A stretch of 64,000 nt of DNA from JAFGBN01 sp964394145 (GCA_964394145.1 CAYMVL010000044.1:1-64000); one strand, 5' to 3'; positions 25,459-33,926 are shown, counted from the first letter of the stretch. Numbers and translations are program-made. The notes: generated by a model not told the origin, from the sequence alone.

Positions 25459-26429
25459 CCTCCAATTTGAGACATATGCCGCTTCGCCGGTACAATACCC
25501 TCTGCTAGTCTGTGCTTCTCCGGCTTAGAAGCGACCACATCTAGAATCAAGTGCGCCAGTTCCCTGGCGGAAGCATTATTGCGCAGTGGTCCCTTCAAAT
25601 CGATGCCCTCATCTGCCAGAAGGCAGGGGCATAACTGGCCGCAAGAGGTAAGCCGTAAGCGATTACAGGTAGGACAAAAGGGCTCAGTGATTGGGCTGAT
25701 GAAACCTATGGTGCCTTCAGCTCCTGGCAGAGTGTAGCATGTTGCCGGGCCATTTCCTGTGGGAGCCGGGCACGGCGTTAGTGTGCCAAGAGACCTGCCA
25801 ATGCGCTCTCGTAAGTCGACCGCTGGCACAGGTTCCGCTATATTACTGAAAGGCATGAGTTCAATGAATCGAACATGTAATTTCTCCTTGTAAGTCATAG
25901 TGGCGAAATCCAGCACCTCGTCATCGTTTATATCCTTCATGACTACCATATTTATCTTGATGGGGTCGAAGCCAATCTCCTTTGATGCCTCAATGCCACT
26001 CAGGGTATCATTTAACTCTCCCAGCCGGGTGATTTCCCGAAATCTACCGGGCTTCAGTGTGTCTAGGCTAATATTGATCCGCTTTAAGCCTGCCTGTTTA
26101 AGTTCTAGGGCATGGCGGTCTAGGAGTGTTCCGTTTGTGGTCAAAGATACCTCATCAATCCCCCCCAGTTCATAGAGCATCTCCACAAGCCTGGGCAGAC
26201 CTTCTCTAACCAATGGCTCGCCCCCTGTGAGACGTATCTTGTTGATTCCCATACCCGCCGCTACCTTGACGATGGTGGAGATTTCCTCATAGGAGAGTAG
26301 TTCGCCATGTGGTATCCAGGGAACACCCTCGGGAGGCATGCAATAGATACAGCGCAGGTTACATCGGTCGGTGACTGAGATCCGGAGATAATTTACAATG
26401 CGTCCAAAAGGGTCAAAGAGCTCTGTCAT
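25455..26429 (-). CDS. moaA: GTP 3',8-cyclase MoaA (radical SAM)
   Basis: 324 residues. The N-terminal radical-SAM cluster RCNLRCIYCMPPEG and the C-terminal second cluster CPTCNRLRLTSCGQLCPCL are both intact, as is the GTP/SAM-binding LTGGEPLVREGL. The usual C-terminal GG is present (QIGG). It forms 3',8-cyclo-GTP for MoaC. It begins the moaA-moaC-MOSC run and overlaps a short upstream frame by ATGA. Confidence 0.96.
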   Translation of the reverse strand: MTELFDPFGRIVNYLRISVTDRCNLRCIYCMPPEGVPWIPHGELLSYEEISTIVKVAAGMGINKIRLTGGEPLVREGLPRLVEMLYELGGIDEVSLTTNGTLLDRHALELKQAGLKRINISLDTLKPGRFREITRLGELNDTLSGIEASKEIGFDPIKINMVVMKDINDDEVLDFATMTYKEKLHVRFIELMPFSNIAEPVPAVDLRERIGRSLGTLTPCPAPTGNGPATCYTLPGAEGTIGFISPITEPFCPTCNRLRLTSCGQLCPCLLADEGIDLKGPLRNNASARELAHLILDVVASKPEKHRLAEGIVPAKRHMSQIGG

Positions 26430-26617
26430 GCTTCATTCCCTCGTCTGGTAGCTCCAAATCCTACTACTCTCGTGCGGTCTCTAATAGTGCTTTGGTTTGT
26501 ATCGTGGGTTGTTTCCACTCCAGAACGGCGGGCCGTATTATATGCAGTAGTGGGAAAATGGAATGGCGCCGAAAAGCGACTTGCTGGTGAAGCTGCTGTT
26601 ACAACTACGAAATCCAT
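26426..26617 (-). CDS. Short ORF coupled to moaA (possible leader peptide)
   Basis: 63 codons. The ATG is preceded by AAAGGAGAGAAG, the best ribosome site in this region, and the last codons overlap the moaA ATG (ATGA), an arrangement that would couple translation. Against this, the predicted peptide has no recognisable domain and looks like random Thr/Arg/Ala-rich sequence. It may be a true small protein, a translated leader, or a coincidence. The 220 bases upstream of it hold small hairpins (AGACT-GAG-AGTCT) but no Moco riboswitch I can confirm. Confidence 0.35.
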   Translation of the reverse strand: MDFVVVTAASPASRFSAPFHFPTTAYNTARRSGVETTHDTNQSTIRDRTRVVGFGATRRGNEA

Positions 26618-26836
26618 CTTCTCTCCTTTCCAAACGCGGGAGGCCTGATTCTTTCAACCAAGACCCTCGAGACTCTCAGTCTGCCGGTTGCTAACCATGG
26701 ATTTCTCTTTAGGCAAGCAACTCGGAGAGAAACATCCAAGTTTGCTGCTTATTGTATGCCATCTTTAGAGGCGGGTCAACTTCTCTGTCGGTGCTGACGC
26801 GATAGGAGGCAATGGGTAAGAGTGGGGGCACAATAC

Positions 26837-27010
26837 CTAGCTGCCCTTTTTTTCGTAATCTGGGCACCAGGTAGCATTTGGTCGCTCAGGGCGGTGACAA
26901 GCACCGCGCCAGTTCCATTTACAGCTGTTGCATAGTATGGTATTCATGCCCAACGCTTCCTTTATCTTGAGCTTAATTTTGAAGGTCCAGCTTGGTCCGG
27001 TAGCACTCAT
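26837..27010 (-). CDS. 57-residue cysteine- and tryptophan-containing small protein after rho
   Basis: Starts at an ATG 7 bp after the rho stop on the same strand and ends in TAG. The C-terminal half carries four cysteines arranged LCNSCKWNWRGACHRPERP then WCPDY, a C-x2-C-x7-C spacing and a fourth Cys 11 residues later, with three Trp. This is a plausible small zinc-binding or redox fold. The N-terminal 20 residues are basic; an internal ATG (residue 22, MNTILCNSC) might be the true start. Not recognised as a named family. Confidence 0.55.
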   Translation of the reverse strand: MSATGPSWTFKIKLKIKEALGMNTILCNSCKWNWRGACHRPERPNATWCPDYEKKGS

Positions 27011-27017
27011 GGCTGCT

Positions 27018-28286
27018 CTACATATCCTTGGACAAGGTGGCTAAGAATTCAGTGTTGTTCCTGGTCTTGGCCAATCTTTCCAGGATTCTTTGTGTAGCCT
27101 CACCATGGTGGTTGGGTGAATCGCTATCTATCATACCAAGCATGCGTCTGAGAAGCCATACCTGTTTTAGAGTATTATCGTCCAGTAACAGTTCCTCTCT
27201 TCTTGTGCTACTGGGCACAATATCTATGGCCGGGAAAATTCTCCTCTCAGCCAATTTCCTGTCTAAGTGAAGCTCCATATTCCCTGTGCCCTTGAACTCT
27301 TCGTATATAAGTTCATCCATGCGACTGCCTGTATCAACGAGACAAGTAGCGATTATGGTCAGGCTACCACCCTCATCAGTATTGCGGGCGGTACCGAAGA
27401 ACTTCTTAGGAGGATGTAAGGCTGCTGAGTCTATACCACCAGATAGAGTGCGTCCGCTGGTAGGCATTGCTAAGTTGTAGGCTCGAGTAAGCCGGGTGAT
27501 TCCATCAAGCAGTATAACAACGTCTTTGCCTATTTCGACAAGCCTTTTAGCTCTTTCCAGTGCCAGTTCGGCAACCTTGGTCTGGCTTTCCACTGGTTCA
27601 TCAAAGGTAGCGGCTACAACCTCAGCCTTAACTGACCGCTGCATGTCGGTAACCTCCTCAGGTCTCTCTCCTATGAGGCAAATCATAAGATGGATATCGT
27701 TGTACTTTGTAGTGATTGCGTTGGCGATTTTCTTAAGCAGCACGGTTTTACCTGCCTTAGGTGGTGAGACGATGAGTCCTCTCTGCCCTCTGCCTATAGG
27801 TGCCACCAGGTTAATTAATCGGGTAGACAGCTCATCTGAACTAGTTTCCAGATCGATTAGCTTGTTGGGGAAAATAGGGACCAGGGAACCAAATGAGACT
27901 CGCGTTCTTGCCAGTTCAGGGTCAATCCCGTTGATACTTTCCACCCTGAGTAGACCATAGTATTTTTCACTTTCCTTGGGAGGTCTGGCTTGACCGCAGA
28001 TATAGTCGCCATCTCTCAAGTTGAAGCGGCGAATCTGTGAATTTGAAACATAAACATCATTGACACTACGCAGGAAAGTATCCTGGCGCAGGAAACCGTA
28101 GCCCTCGCTCATGATTTCCAGGACACCAGTTATGAGCAAATTTCCCTGTTGTTCTGCTTGTGACTTGAGAATGTGGAGAGCCAGGTCTGATTTCTTCAAA
28201 TTGGAATAGCCACTGATGCCACAATCTTTAGCTAGAGCTTCAAGCTCATCGCGAGTCTTGTTTTCTAATTCCGCTATACTTAACAT
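27018..28286 (-). CDS. rho: Transcription termination factor Rho
   Basis: 422 residues. The N-terminal Rho helical domain (IAELENKTRDELEALAKD) is followed by the cold-shock-like RNA-binding domain with GYGFLRQ and VYVSNSQIRRFNLRDGD, then the RecA-type ATPase with Walker A (SPPKAGKT), Walker B (DVVILLDGITRL), the Q-loop and the R-loop. All catalytic blocks are intact, including ERPEEVTDM. A GGAGAGG site precedes ATG. It follows fsa and pyrG on the same strand. Confidence 0.96.
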   Translation of the reverse strand: MLSIAELENKTRDELEALAKDCGISGYSNLKKSDLALHILKSQAEQQGNLLITGVLEIMSEGYGFLRQDTFLRSVNDVYVSNSQIRRFNLRDGDYICGQARPPKESEKYYGLLRVESINGIDPELARTRVSFGSLVPIFPNKLIDLETSSDELSTRLINLVAPIGRGQRGLIVSPPKAGKTVLLKKIANAITTKYNDIHLMICLIGERPEEVTDMQRSVKAEVVAATFDEPVESQTKVAELALERAKRLVEIGKDVVILLDGITRLTRAYNLAMPTSGRTLSGGIDSAALHPPKKFFGTARNTDEGGSLTIIATCLVDTGSRMDELIYEEFKGTGNMELHLDRKLAERRIFPAIDIVPSSTRREELLLDDNTLKQVWLLRRMLGMIDSDSPNHHGEATQRILERLAKTRNNTEFLATLSKDM

Positions 28287-28325
28287 AATACCTCTCCTAA
28301 ACGACTAGCTCCTATGGGACAAAAG

Positions 28326-29003
28326 CTATGGTTTTGTGGGGAACCTATCAACCTTATCATCCATGACTCTCTTCCAATCATCCATGAAGCGTTCAACGCC
28401 AATATCACTGAGTGGATGTTGTATCATTTGTAGTAGCACTTTGTAGGGTATGGTGGCAATATGTGCACCAATTTTGGCTGCCGTTAGGCAATGTTGAGTA
28501 TGCCTGATACTAGCAGCTATGACTTGAGTAGGTAGTTGATAGTAATCAAAATATTCTACAATATCAGCTACCAATTTCATGCCATCCTCACCAATGTCAT
28601 CAAGCCTGCCTACAAATGGACTGACAAATGTAGCTCCTGCCGCTGCCCCCAGCACAGCCTGATTCAACGAGAAGCAAAGCGTAAAATTGACCTTTATATT
28701 TTCTTTTGACAGCACTGAGGTAGCTTCCACTCCTTCGAGGTTGGCCGGTATCTTGACTGCGATATTAGGCGCCCATTTAGCTATCTCTCTGGCTTCAGCT
28801 ACCATCCCCTGAGCGTCACAACTCAACACTTCAGTGGACACCGGACCGGGGACAATCGAGCAAATTTCCTTTACCAGATGCTGGTAATCAATCTGACCTT
28901 CTCGAGATATTATGCTGGGATTTGTAGTTACCCCGCTGATTACTCCCAGTCTTACCCCATGACGTATGTGTTCTATATTAGCAGTATCTAGAAATAATTC
29001 CAT
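28326..29003 (-). CDS. fsa: Transaldolase / fructose-6-phosphate aldolase
   Basis: 225 residues, the short (about 22 kDa) transaldolase class. Motifs: LFLDTANIEHIR, GVTTNPSIISREG, Schiff-base lysine in AVKIPANLEG, FVSPFVGRLDDIG and IAASIRHTQHC. It either exchanges dihydroxyacetone units in the pentose phosphate pathway or cleaves fructose 6-phosphate; sequence alone does not settle which. It starts 5 bp after the pyrG stop. Confidence 0.92.
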   Translation of the reverse strand: MELFLDTANIEHIRHGVRLGVISGVTTNPSIISREGQIDYQHLVKEICSIVPGPVSTEVLSCDAQGMVAEAREIAKWAPNIAVKIPANLEGVEATSVLSKENIKVNFTLCFSLNQAVLGAAAGATFVSPFVGRLDDIGEDGMKLVADIVEYFDYYQLPTQVIAASIRHTQHCLTAAKIGAHIATIPYKVLLQMIQHPLSDIGVERFMDDWKRVMDDKVDRFPTKP

Positions 29004-29008
29004 CTTTC

Positions 29009-30637
29009 CTATTCCAGCGGCAAACTCGTTTGGGCGCCTTCGACAAGTATCTTTTCCGCTGCTCCAATAAAATCCATGAATAAGGGGTGTGGTGAATCGG
29101 GGCGAGACTTGAACTCAGGGTGGAATTGGCAGCCAAGCATCCACGGATGGTCTCTAATTTCAACTATCTCCACCAGTTCGCCGTCTGGCGATAAGCCGCT
29201 AGGCACAAGCCCGGCTTCTCTCAGTTGCTGTCGAAAAGAGTTGTTGAATTCAAAACGATGCCGATGCCTCTCATAAGCTGCCTTCGTACCATAAGCCTGG
29301 GCCGCCTTGGTTCCAGCTACCAATTCGCAGGGATAGGTTCCCAGTCGCATGGTTCCTCCCTTATGGCTTATGTCGTGTTGTTCTGGCAGGAGATCGATCA
29401 CGGGATAAGCCGTACTTTCATCAAATTCCGTGGAATTTACCTCTTCAGTTCTGAAAACATGACGCCCAAATTCGATGATCATGGTGTGCATTCCCAGGCA
29501 CAAGCCAAGGTAAGGGATTTCCTTTTCCCTGGCGAATTTGGCAGTCTTTATCATGCCCTCAATTCCTCGATACCCGAAGCCGCCAGGCACGATTATGCCC
29601 TGCACTTGCCCTAGCTTGCCATCCTCATGAGTCTCTATTTCCTCCGAGTCAAGCCATTCCAGTTTTACATCACGGTTACGAGCTAGTGCTGCGTGGCATA
29701 ACGCTTCCCGAACAGAGTAATAAGCATCTTGAAGTCCCACGTATTTGCCTACTAGGCCAATGACTATCGGCTGTCTTGGAGATTTTAGCTTGGCTACCAT
29801 TTTTCGCCAATCATCTAAATCGCTTTTCTCAGCTTCTAAGCCTAATCGGTTCACCATCACTTCGCCCAATCCAGCATCTTCTAGCAATAGAGGCACTTCG
29901 TAAATAGTATCACTGGTTACGAGAGGGATGACTGCCTCTCTATCCACGTCGCAGAAAAGCGATATTTTATCCTTTATCTCGTCTGCTATCTCCTCATCGC
30001 TGCGGCAAAGTATCACGTCTGGCTGGATACCGATTCTCCTCAACTCATTCACACTGTGTTGCGTTGGTTTGGTTTTGAGTTCATTAGTGGCGGCGATGTG
30101 TGGTAGAAAAGTGACATGTATGTACAGTACGCTATCTCTACCTTCATCTTTTCTCATTTGTCTTATGGCTTCTAGGAAGGGTTGCCCTTCAATATCACCT
30201 ACAGTTCCGCCAACTTCAACAATTAGCACCTCTGCTCTTGATATCTCAGCCGCTTCCCTGATGCGCCTCTTTATTTCATTGGTTACATGGGGGACTACCT
30301 GGATTGTGCCCCCCAGGAAGTCACCCCGTCTTTCCTGGGCAATGACTGAAGAGTAGACTTGCCCTGAAGTGACATTGGAAGCCTGGGTCAACTCTGTTCC
30401 GATGAATCTCTCGTAATGTCCCAGGTCTAAATCAGTTTCAGCACCGTCTTGAGTCACAAACACCTCTCCATGCTGATAGGGGGACATGGTACCCGGGTCA
30501 ACATTGAGGTACGGGTCAAGCTTCTGTACCGACACGGCGATGGAACGGCTTTGCAGTATCCTGCCAATAGAAGCTACTGAAATACCTTTACCTACAGAAC
30601 TTATTACTCCGCCTGTGACGAAGATATACTTGGTCAT
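29009..30637 (-). CDS. pyrG: CTP synthase
   Basis: 542 residues, full length. The N-terminal amidoligase domain has KYIFVTGGVISSVGKGI and EVGGTVGDIEGQPF. The glutaminase domain has the oxyanion and nucleophile block GLCLGMH and the catalytic His/Glu in GCQFHPEFKSRP. It makes CTP from UTP, ATP and glutamine. A very good promoter stands 80-110 bp upstream. Confidence 0.97.
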   Translation of the reverse strand: MTKYIFVTGGVISSVGKGISVASIGRILQSRSIAVSVQKLDPYLNVDPGTMSPYQHGEVFVTQDGAETDLDLGHYERFIGTELTQASNVTSGQVYSSVIAQERRGDFLGGTIQVVPHVTNEIKRRIREAAEISRAEVLIVEVGGTVGDIEGQPFLEAIRQMRKDEGRDSVLYIHVTFLPHIAATNELKTKPTQHSVNELRRIGIQPDVILCRSDEEIADEIKDKISLFCDVDREAVIPLVTSDTIYEVPLLLEDAGLGEVMVNRLGLEAEKSDLDDWRKMVAKLKSPRQPIVIGLVGKYVGLQDAYYSVREALCHAALARNRDVKLEWLDSEEIETHEDGKLGQVQGIIVPGGFGYRGIEGMIKTAKFAREKEIPYLGLCLGMHTMIIEFGRHVFRTEEVNSTEFDESTAYPVIDLLPEQHDISHKGGTMRLGTYPCELVAGTKAAQAYGTKAAYERHRHRFEFNNSFRQQLREAGLVPSGLSPDGELVEIVEIRDHPWMLGCQFHPEFKSRPDSPHPLFMDFIGAAEKILVEGAQTSLPLE

Positions 30638-30714
30638 ACTTTGCCGGTGGACACAATTAAAACAAAAACGCCGCAGCTGATCTCAGGAAGACAAATAAAG
30701 GTCGAGTTTGCTTA

Positions 30715-30744
30715 ATTATAAAAACGCAAGACAACAGTTGTCAA
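30715..30744 (-). promoter_or_regulatory. Strong promoter of the pyrG-fsa-rho run
   Basis: On the minus strand: TTGACA (30739-30744), an 18-base spacer, TATAAT (30715-30720), both hexamers perfect. It lies between the tmRNA gene 3' end and pyrG. A leader of about 70 bases precedes the pyrG ATG. Confidence 0.85.
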
Positions 30745-30801
30745 GTGCATATCGCGAAATGTGAGTTGATTGCTGCAGAATGGGTTCTAGTTACTTATCT
30801 C

Positions 30802-31136
30802 TGGTGGAGGCGGGGGAGAGTTGAACTCCCCGTCCAAAAAAAGGTTGCCAGAATCTGCTACAGGCTTAGTCAGCTCCTTTTATCTCGTCCGGCTTTCGTC
30901 TGCTGACCGGGTCCAGCCAGACCAGCCAATGAATCTTAGTCAATCCCTATCGGCCTCAGGATTGGCGCGCCTCGACTTTTTAACACCAGTCCCGACCCAT
31001 CGAGGAGAGGTCAAGCTGGCGTGAACCTTATGCGAAAACTGGTTCGGCAGTTGTCTTTTGCCACCTGTTTTGTGAGGTTAGTGGCACCTCAGCCTGCAAT
31101 TCTGTGGGCCTTCCCCTGTCGAAACCACGCGCCCCC
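30802..31136 (-). ncRNA. ssrA: Transfer-messenger RNA (tmRNA, ssrA)
   Basis: 335 nt on the minus strand. The 5' end GGGGGCGCGTGGTTTCGAC and the 3' end with a TTCAACT T-loop and CGCCTCCACCA form the tRNA-like domain; CCA is encoded. Pseudoknot 1 can be drawn as GAGGT/ACCTC with GCCAC/GTGGC. The frame after it reads GCC GAA CCA GTT TTC GCA TAA (codons for AEPVFA, then stop), with the stop in the loop of a GAACC/GGTTC helix. Counted from the 5' end, that GCC is at nucleotide 89, close to position 90 of the E. coli resume codon. The tag would be short; this is inference. The gene follows smpB by 22 bp. Confidence 0.93.
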
Positions 31137-31158
31137 GTATTCAGACTTTGCTTGTTGT

Positions 31159-31620
31159 TTACCTCCTTCTGAGCTTCAATGCCCGCTCCACTTCTCTCTG
31201 TACATCCCGCCGGGCAATGGTCTCACGCTTATCGTAGAGTCTCTTTCCCCTGGCCACCCCTAGCTCTATTTTAGCAAACCCCTGTTTAATATACAGTTTC
31301 AGCGGCACTAAAGTCAAACCCTTTTGCATTACCTTGCCAGTAAGGATATCTATCTCTTTCCTGCGGAGGAGTAGTTTGCGGGGCCTAGTTGGCTCATGAG
31401 TATTGTAGCTAGCGGCGTCATAGTGGGCGATATGGCTGTTAAATAGCCATATCTCACCGCGCTCGGGCTTGGCATACGAATCAGCCAGGGCGACCCTCCC
31501 GGCCCTGATAGACTTAATTTCAGACCCCTTGAGAACAATCCCTGCCTCTAGGCTTTCCAGAATGTAATATTCATGATAAGCCTTGCGATTGACAGCTATC
31601 GTTATGGAGTCTCTTGCCAT
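31159..31620 (-). CDS. smpB: SsrA-binding protein SmpB
   Basis: 153 residues, standard length. The beta-barrel begins with VNRKAYHEYYILESLEAGIV and LKGSEIKSIRAGRVALADSY; the C-terminal basic tail (DKRETIARRDVQREVERALK) enters the ribosomal mRNA channel. It delivers tmRNA to stalled ribosomes, and its gene stands immediately upstream of ssrA on the same strand. A partial, frameshifted copy of its 5' end lies at 33769-33926. Confidence 0.96.
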   Translation of the reverse strand: MARDSITIAVNRKAYHEYYILESLEAGIVLKGSEIKSIRAGRVALADSYAKPERGEIWLFNSHIAHYDAASYNTHEPTRPRKLLLRRKEIDILTGKVMQKGLTLVPLKLYIKQGFAKIELGVARGKRLYDKRETIARRDVQREVERALKLRRR

Positions 31621-31647
31621 GTGGAGATTCTAGCACAGGGAGCAGAA

Positions 31648-31851
31648 TCATGTTCTAGGTCCTTTGCCCCTACTGATCATAAAGCGCTCATAAAGATCAC
31701 GAAGATCAATCTCTCCCATCCAAAACTTCCCGATAAGCCAGCCACCCAGAATAAACAAGGCCACAATAAAAGCCTCTATGGCACCAAGACATACTGTAAT
31801 AAGTCCCAGTACGAATCCAATGATAGCACCTATTGCCTTTGGATTTAACAT
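31648..31851 (-). CDS. DUF2273 small membrane protein
   Basis: 67 residues with two hydrophobic helices (AIGAIIGFVLGLITVCLGAI and AFIVALFILGGWLIGKF) and a short charged tail. Such proteins accompany AmaP and Asp23 in Gram-positive-type clusters. Here it sits between AmaP and smpB, supporting the family call. Its function in the envelope stress module is not known. Confidence 0.8.
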   Translation of the reverse strand: MLNPKAIGAIIGFVLGLITVCLGAIEAFIVALFILGGWLIGKFWMGEIDLRDLYERFMISRGKGPRT

Positions 31852-31864
31852 CTATTATCTCTCA

Positions 31865-32440
31865 TCAGCGGACAGCCAGCCGCCGAGCTTCCTCTGGCTT
31901 ATATTTAACCTGCATATCTACCTGCGCTACCGCCAGTCCTGTAAATTGCTCCACTGCTTCCTTAATCTTAATTTGTAACTCAATACCAACCTCGGGTATG
32001 TTGGTTGCCAGAGCTACCAAAACCCGACAGGAAATAAACAAACCTCCTACCCCTTCTCTTATGCGGCACTTAACCTGATGCACATTGTGAATAGTGGCAG
32101 CGGTGGACTCCGCCAATACGCAAATACTCTCGGCACCTATAGTAATGCTGCCTTCCTCAGTTGAGCTTATGAGTAAGGGCCCCGGCGTGCGCAGGTGTGC
32201 GAACTCGAAGAACAGCATAGTGATCATGCCTAAGGCGATGACCACACTAACTGCTATGATGCCAATCACACTAGCCCCGCTAGCATCGGCAACCCGTTGT
32301 AGCTGGGACTCAAACCACCCATACGGCAAAACATCCGGCGTGCTCACCCCGGCGGCTACAAGAAAGGTGGTCACTGACAGGGCTAACACGACCACGCCAA
32401 TGATAACCACTACTACTCGATTAAAAACGGACACAGCCAT
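31865..32440 (-). CDS. amaP: AmaP-like alkaline shock response membrane anchor protein
   Basis: 191 residues with two N-terminal transmembrane helices (residues about 8-30 and 57-80) followed by a soluble Asp23-like domain (GSITIGAESICVLAESTAA and EGVGGLFISCRVLVALATNI). In Staphylococcus AmaP anchors Asp23 at the membrane. The two Asp23 genes directly upstream fit the same assembly. The gene is 13 bp from DUF2273. Confidence 0.85.
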   Translation of the reverse strand: MAVSVFNRVVVVIIGVVVLALSVTTFLVAAGVSTPDVLPYGWFESQLQRVADASGASVIGIIAVSVVIALGMITMLFFEFAHLRTPGPLLISSTEEGSITIGAESICVLAESTAATIHNVHQVKCRIREGVGGLFISCRVLVALATNIPEVGIELQIKIKEAVEQFTGLAVAQVDMQVKYKPEEARRLAVR

Positions 32441-32502
32441 ACCTTAACTTATCGCCTAGCAGCTTTCTCAAGCTTAGGCTTCAATTGACTTTGAATATAT
32501 GT

Positions 32503-32883
32503 CTATTCTACCTTTCCTGGTCTCTTCTCAGCGAACTCAATGCTTACAACACGTACATTTATCTCCTTGGCAATAAGCCCAGCGATCTCCAGGAGGCGAG
32601 AAGCTACCTTCTCGCGAACTTCGGCCACAATGTTCGGGATGTTGAACCCGTATGTGATATCCAGCTGAAGGTCAATAATTGCCTCCTTCTTACCCACTTC
32701 TACGTCCACTCCCCTTCTAGCTCGTCCCTCAGCACCCCCGAAAACTCCAGCCACCATGCGTCGAATAGAGCTCTTGCCCAAATTGGCGACACCTTCTACC
32801 TCCATAGCGGCTATCCCTGCGATTGAGGCTACAACGTCATCTTCTATAATGGTTTCACCAGGTATTACAACCTCTCCAGCCAT
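32503..32883 (-). CDS. Asp23/Gls24 family envelope stress protein, copy 2
   Basis: 126 residues from ATG 32883, which has a perfect AAGGAGGA 4 bases upstream; the longer frame to 32973 is rejected. The sequence GETIIEDDVVASIAGIAAME, VEGVANLG and YGFNIPNIVAEVREKVASRL defines the family. It is about 75-80% similar to the next gene (copy 1), so the pair arose by tandem duplication. Copy 2 keeps the same start signals but has diverged mainly at the C-terminus. Confidence 0.9.
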   Translation of the reverse strand: MAGEVVIPGETIIEDDVVASIAGIAAMEVEGVANLGKSSIRRMVAGVFGGAEGRARRGVDVEVGKKEAIIDLQLDITYGFNIPNIVAEVREKVASRLLEIAGLIAKEINVRVVSIEFAEKRPGKVE

Positions 32884-32990
32884 TTGCTCCTCCTTTGCTA
32901 CCCGATTATAAAAAGAGCAACAACCCTGCTCCAGGCTATCGCTTAGCAGCTTACCAAAGCGCCAAGCCTTCATTCGACTTCAGGATGTAC

Positions 32991-33380
32991 CTATTGTACT
33001 TTTTGTACTTTTTCCTGCGCCTTATCCCCGAACTCAATGCTTACAATGCTCACATTGATCTCCTTGGCTATAAGCCCGGTGATTTCCTGGAGGCGGGAAG
33101 CTACCTTCTTACGAACTTCGGCTACAATGTTCGGTATGTTGAACCCATATTTAACGCTTAGTGTAAGGTCAACGATAGCCTCCTTTTTCCCAACCTCAAC
33201 CCCCACTCCTTCTTTGGCTTTCCCCCCTGCACCACCCAGCGCCCCAGCCACCATGCGCCGAATAGAACTCTTCCCCAAATTGGCGACACCTTCTACCTCC
33301 CCGGCAGCTAGGCCAGCGATTGATGCCACGACGTCATCCTCTATAGTGGTTTCGCCAGCTATTACATTCTCTTCAGTCAT
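32991..33380 (-). CDS. Asp23/Gls24 family envelope stress protein, copy 1
   Basis: 129 residues. Blocks ETTIEDDVVASIAGLAAGEV, GVANLGKSSIRRMVAGALGG and YGFNIPNIVAEVRKKVASRL are shared with copy 2. The ATG follows AAAGGAGGA. It is the first gene of the Asp23-Asp23-AmaP-DUF2273 run. The proteins probably polymerise at the membrane with AmaP; the stress that induces them here is unknown. Confidence 0.9.
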   Translation of the reverse strand: MTEENVIAGETTIEDDVVASIAGLAAGEVEGVANLGKSSIRRMVAGALGGAGGKAKEGVGVEVGKKEAIVDLTLSVKYGFNIPNIVAEVRKKVASRLQEITGLIAKEINVSIVSIEFGDKAQEKVQKVQ

Positions 33381-33768
33381 TTTCTCCTCCTTTATAGGCT
33401 CTTTAAGTCAACATGCGAGTGCGTTATTTCGATAGGCGTCACCTCCCTTGCTGTATTTATGCAACCCAACTAAAAAGGATACCAGACGCTACTATGATTT
33501 TGTAACGGTTTAGCCACTCTTATTAATCTCCACATCATGTAAGTTACGCTGTTTGTGAGACTATTTCAAATATGGGGCAGTCAATATATTCCTGCCTTAA
33601 TGTTTTGTCAATAGCCTACCGCCGTTCAAAACACAAGTGACAGGACAGCTCCTTTGGTGGCAGCTCGGCTAAAAACATCTACTATATTAGTAAATCCCAC
33701 AAGTCCCCATACGAAGGCTACATTTCTGGCGGTGGAGTCCTTCGGTAATGCTGCTAGTTTGGGTGATG
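33381..33768. other. Intergenic region upstream of the Asp23 genes
   Basis: About 390 bases with no supportable gene. It must contain the start of the Asp23 transcript; a candidate TTACAA/TATCCT pair at 18-base spacing is weak. A second AGGGAGGTGA lies about 80 bases upstream of copy 1 but has no frame. Confidence 0.4.
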
Positions 33769-33926
33769 TGGTGATTTGGGGCAGGCATCACGCAAGTTTG
33801 ACCTCCCCTCTCTGAGCAGCTTAATTTCAGACCCCTTGAGAACAATCCTGCCTCTAAGCTTTGCAGAATGTAATATGCATGATAAGCCTTGCGGTTGAGA
33901 GCTATCGGTCTGGAGTCTTTTGCCAT
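33769..33926 (-). pseudogene. Frameshifted partial duplicate of smpB (5' end)
   Basis: From the ATG at 33926 the frame reads MAKDSRPIALNRKAYHAYYI then LQSLEAG, nearly the same as smpB. The next codons are out of frame and the match resumes as IVLKGSEIKLLREGR in the neighbouring frame. The DNA shows why: smpB has AACAATCCCTGCCTC where this copy has AACAATCCTGCCTC, one C fewer. Similarity ends near codon 52. The last conserved bases upstream are TTCTAGCA, also present just before smpB. It cannot make SmpB. Confidence 0.88.

Noticed and set aside
26618..26836. Possible molybdenum cofactor riboswitch before moaA
   Set aside because: Small hairpins and short purine-rich segments exist but I could not fit the conserved Moco motif; a covariance search would be needed.
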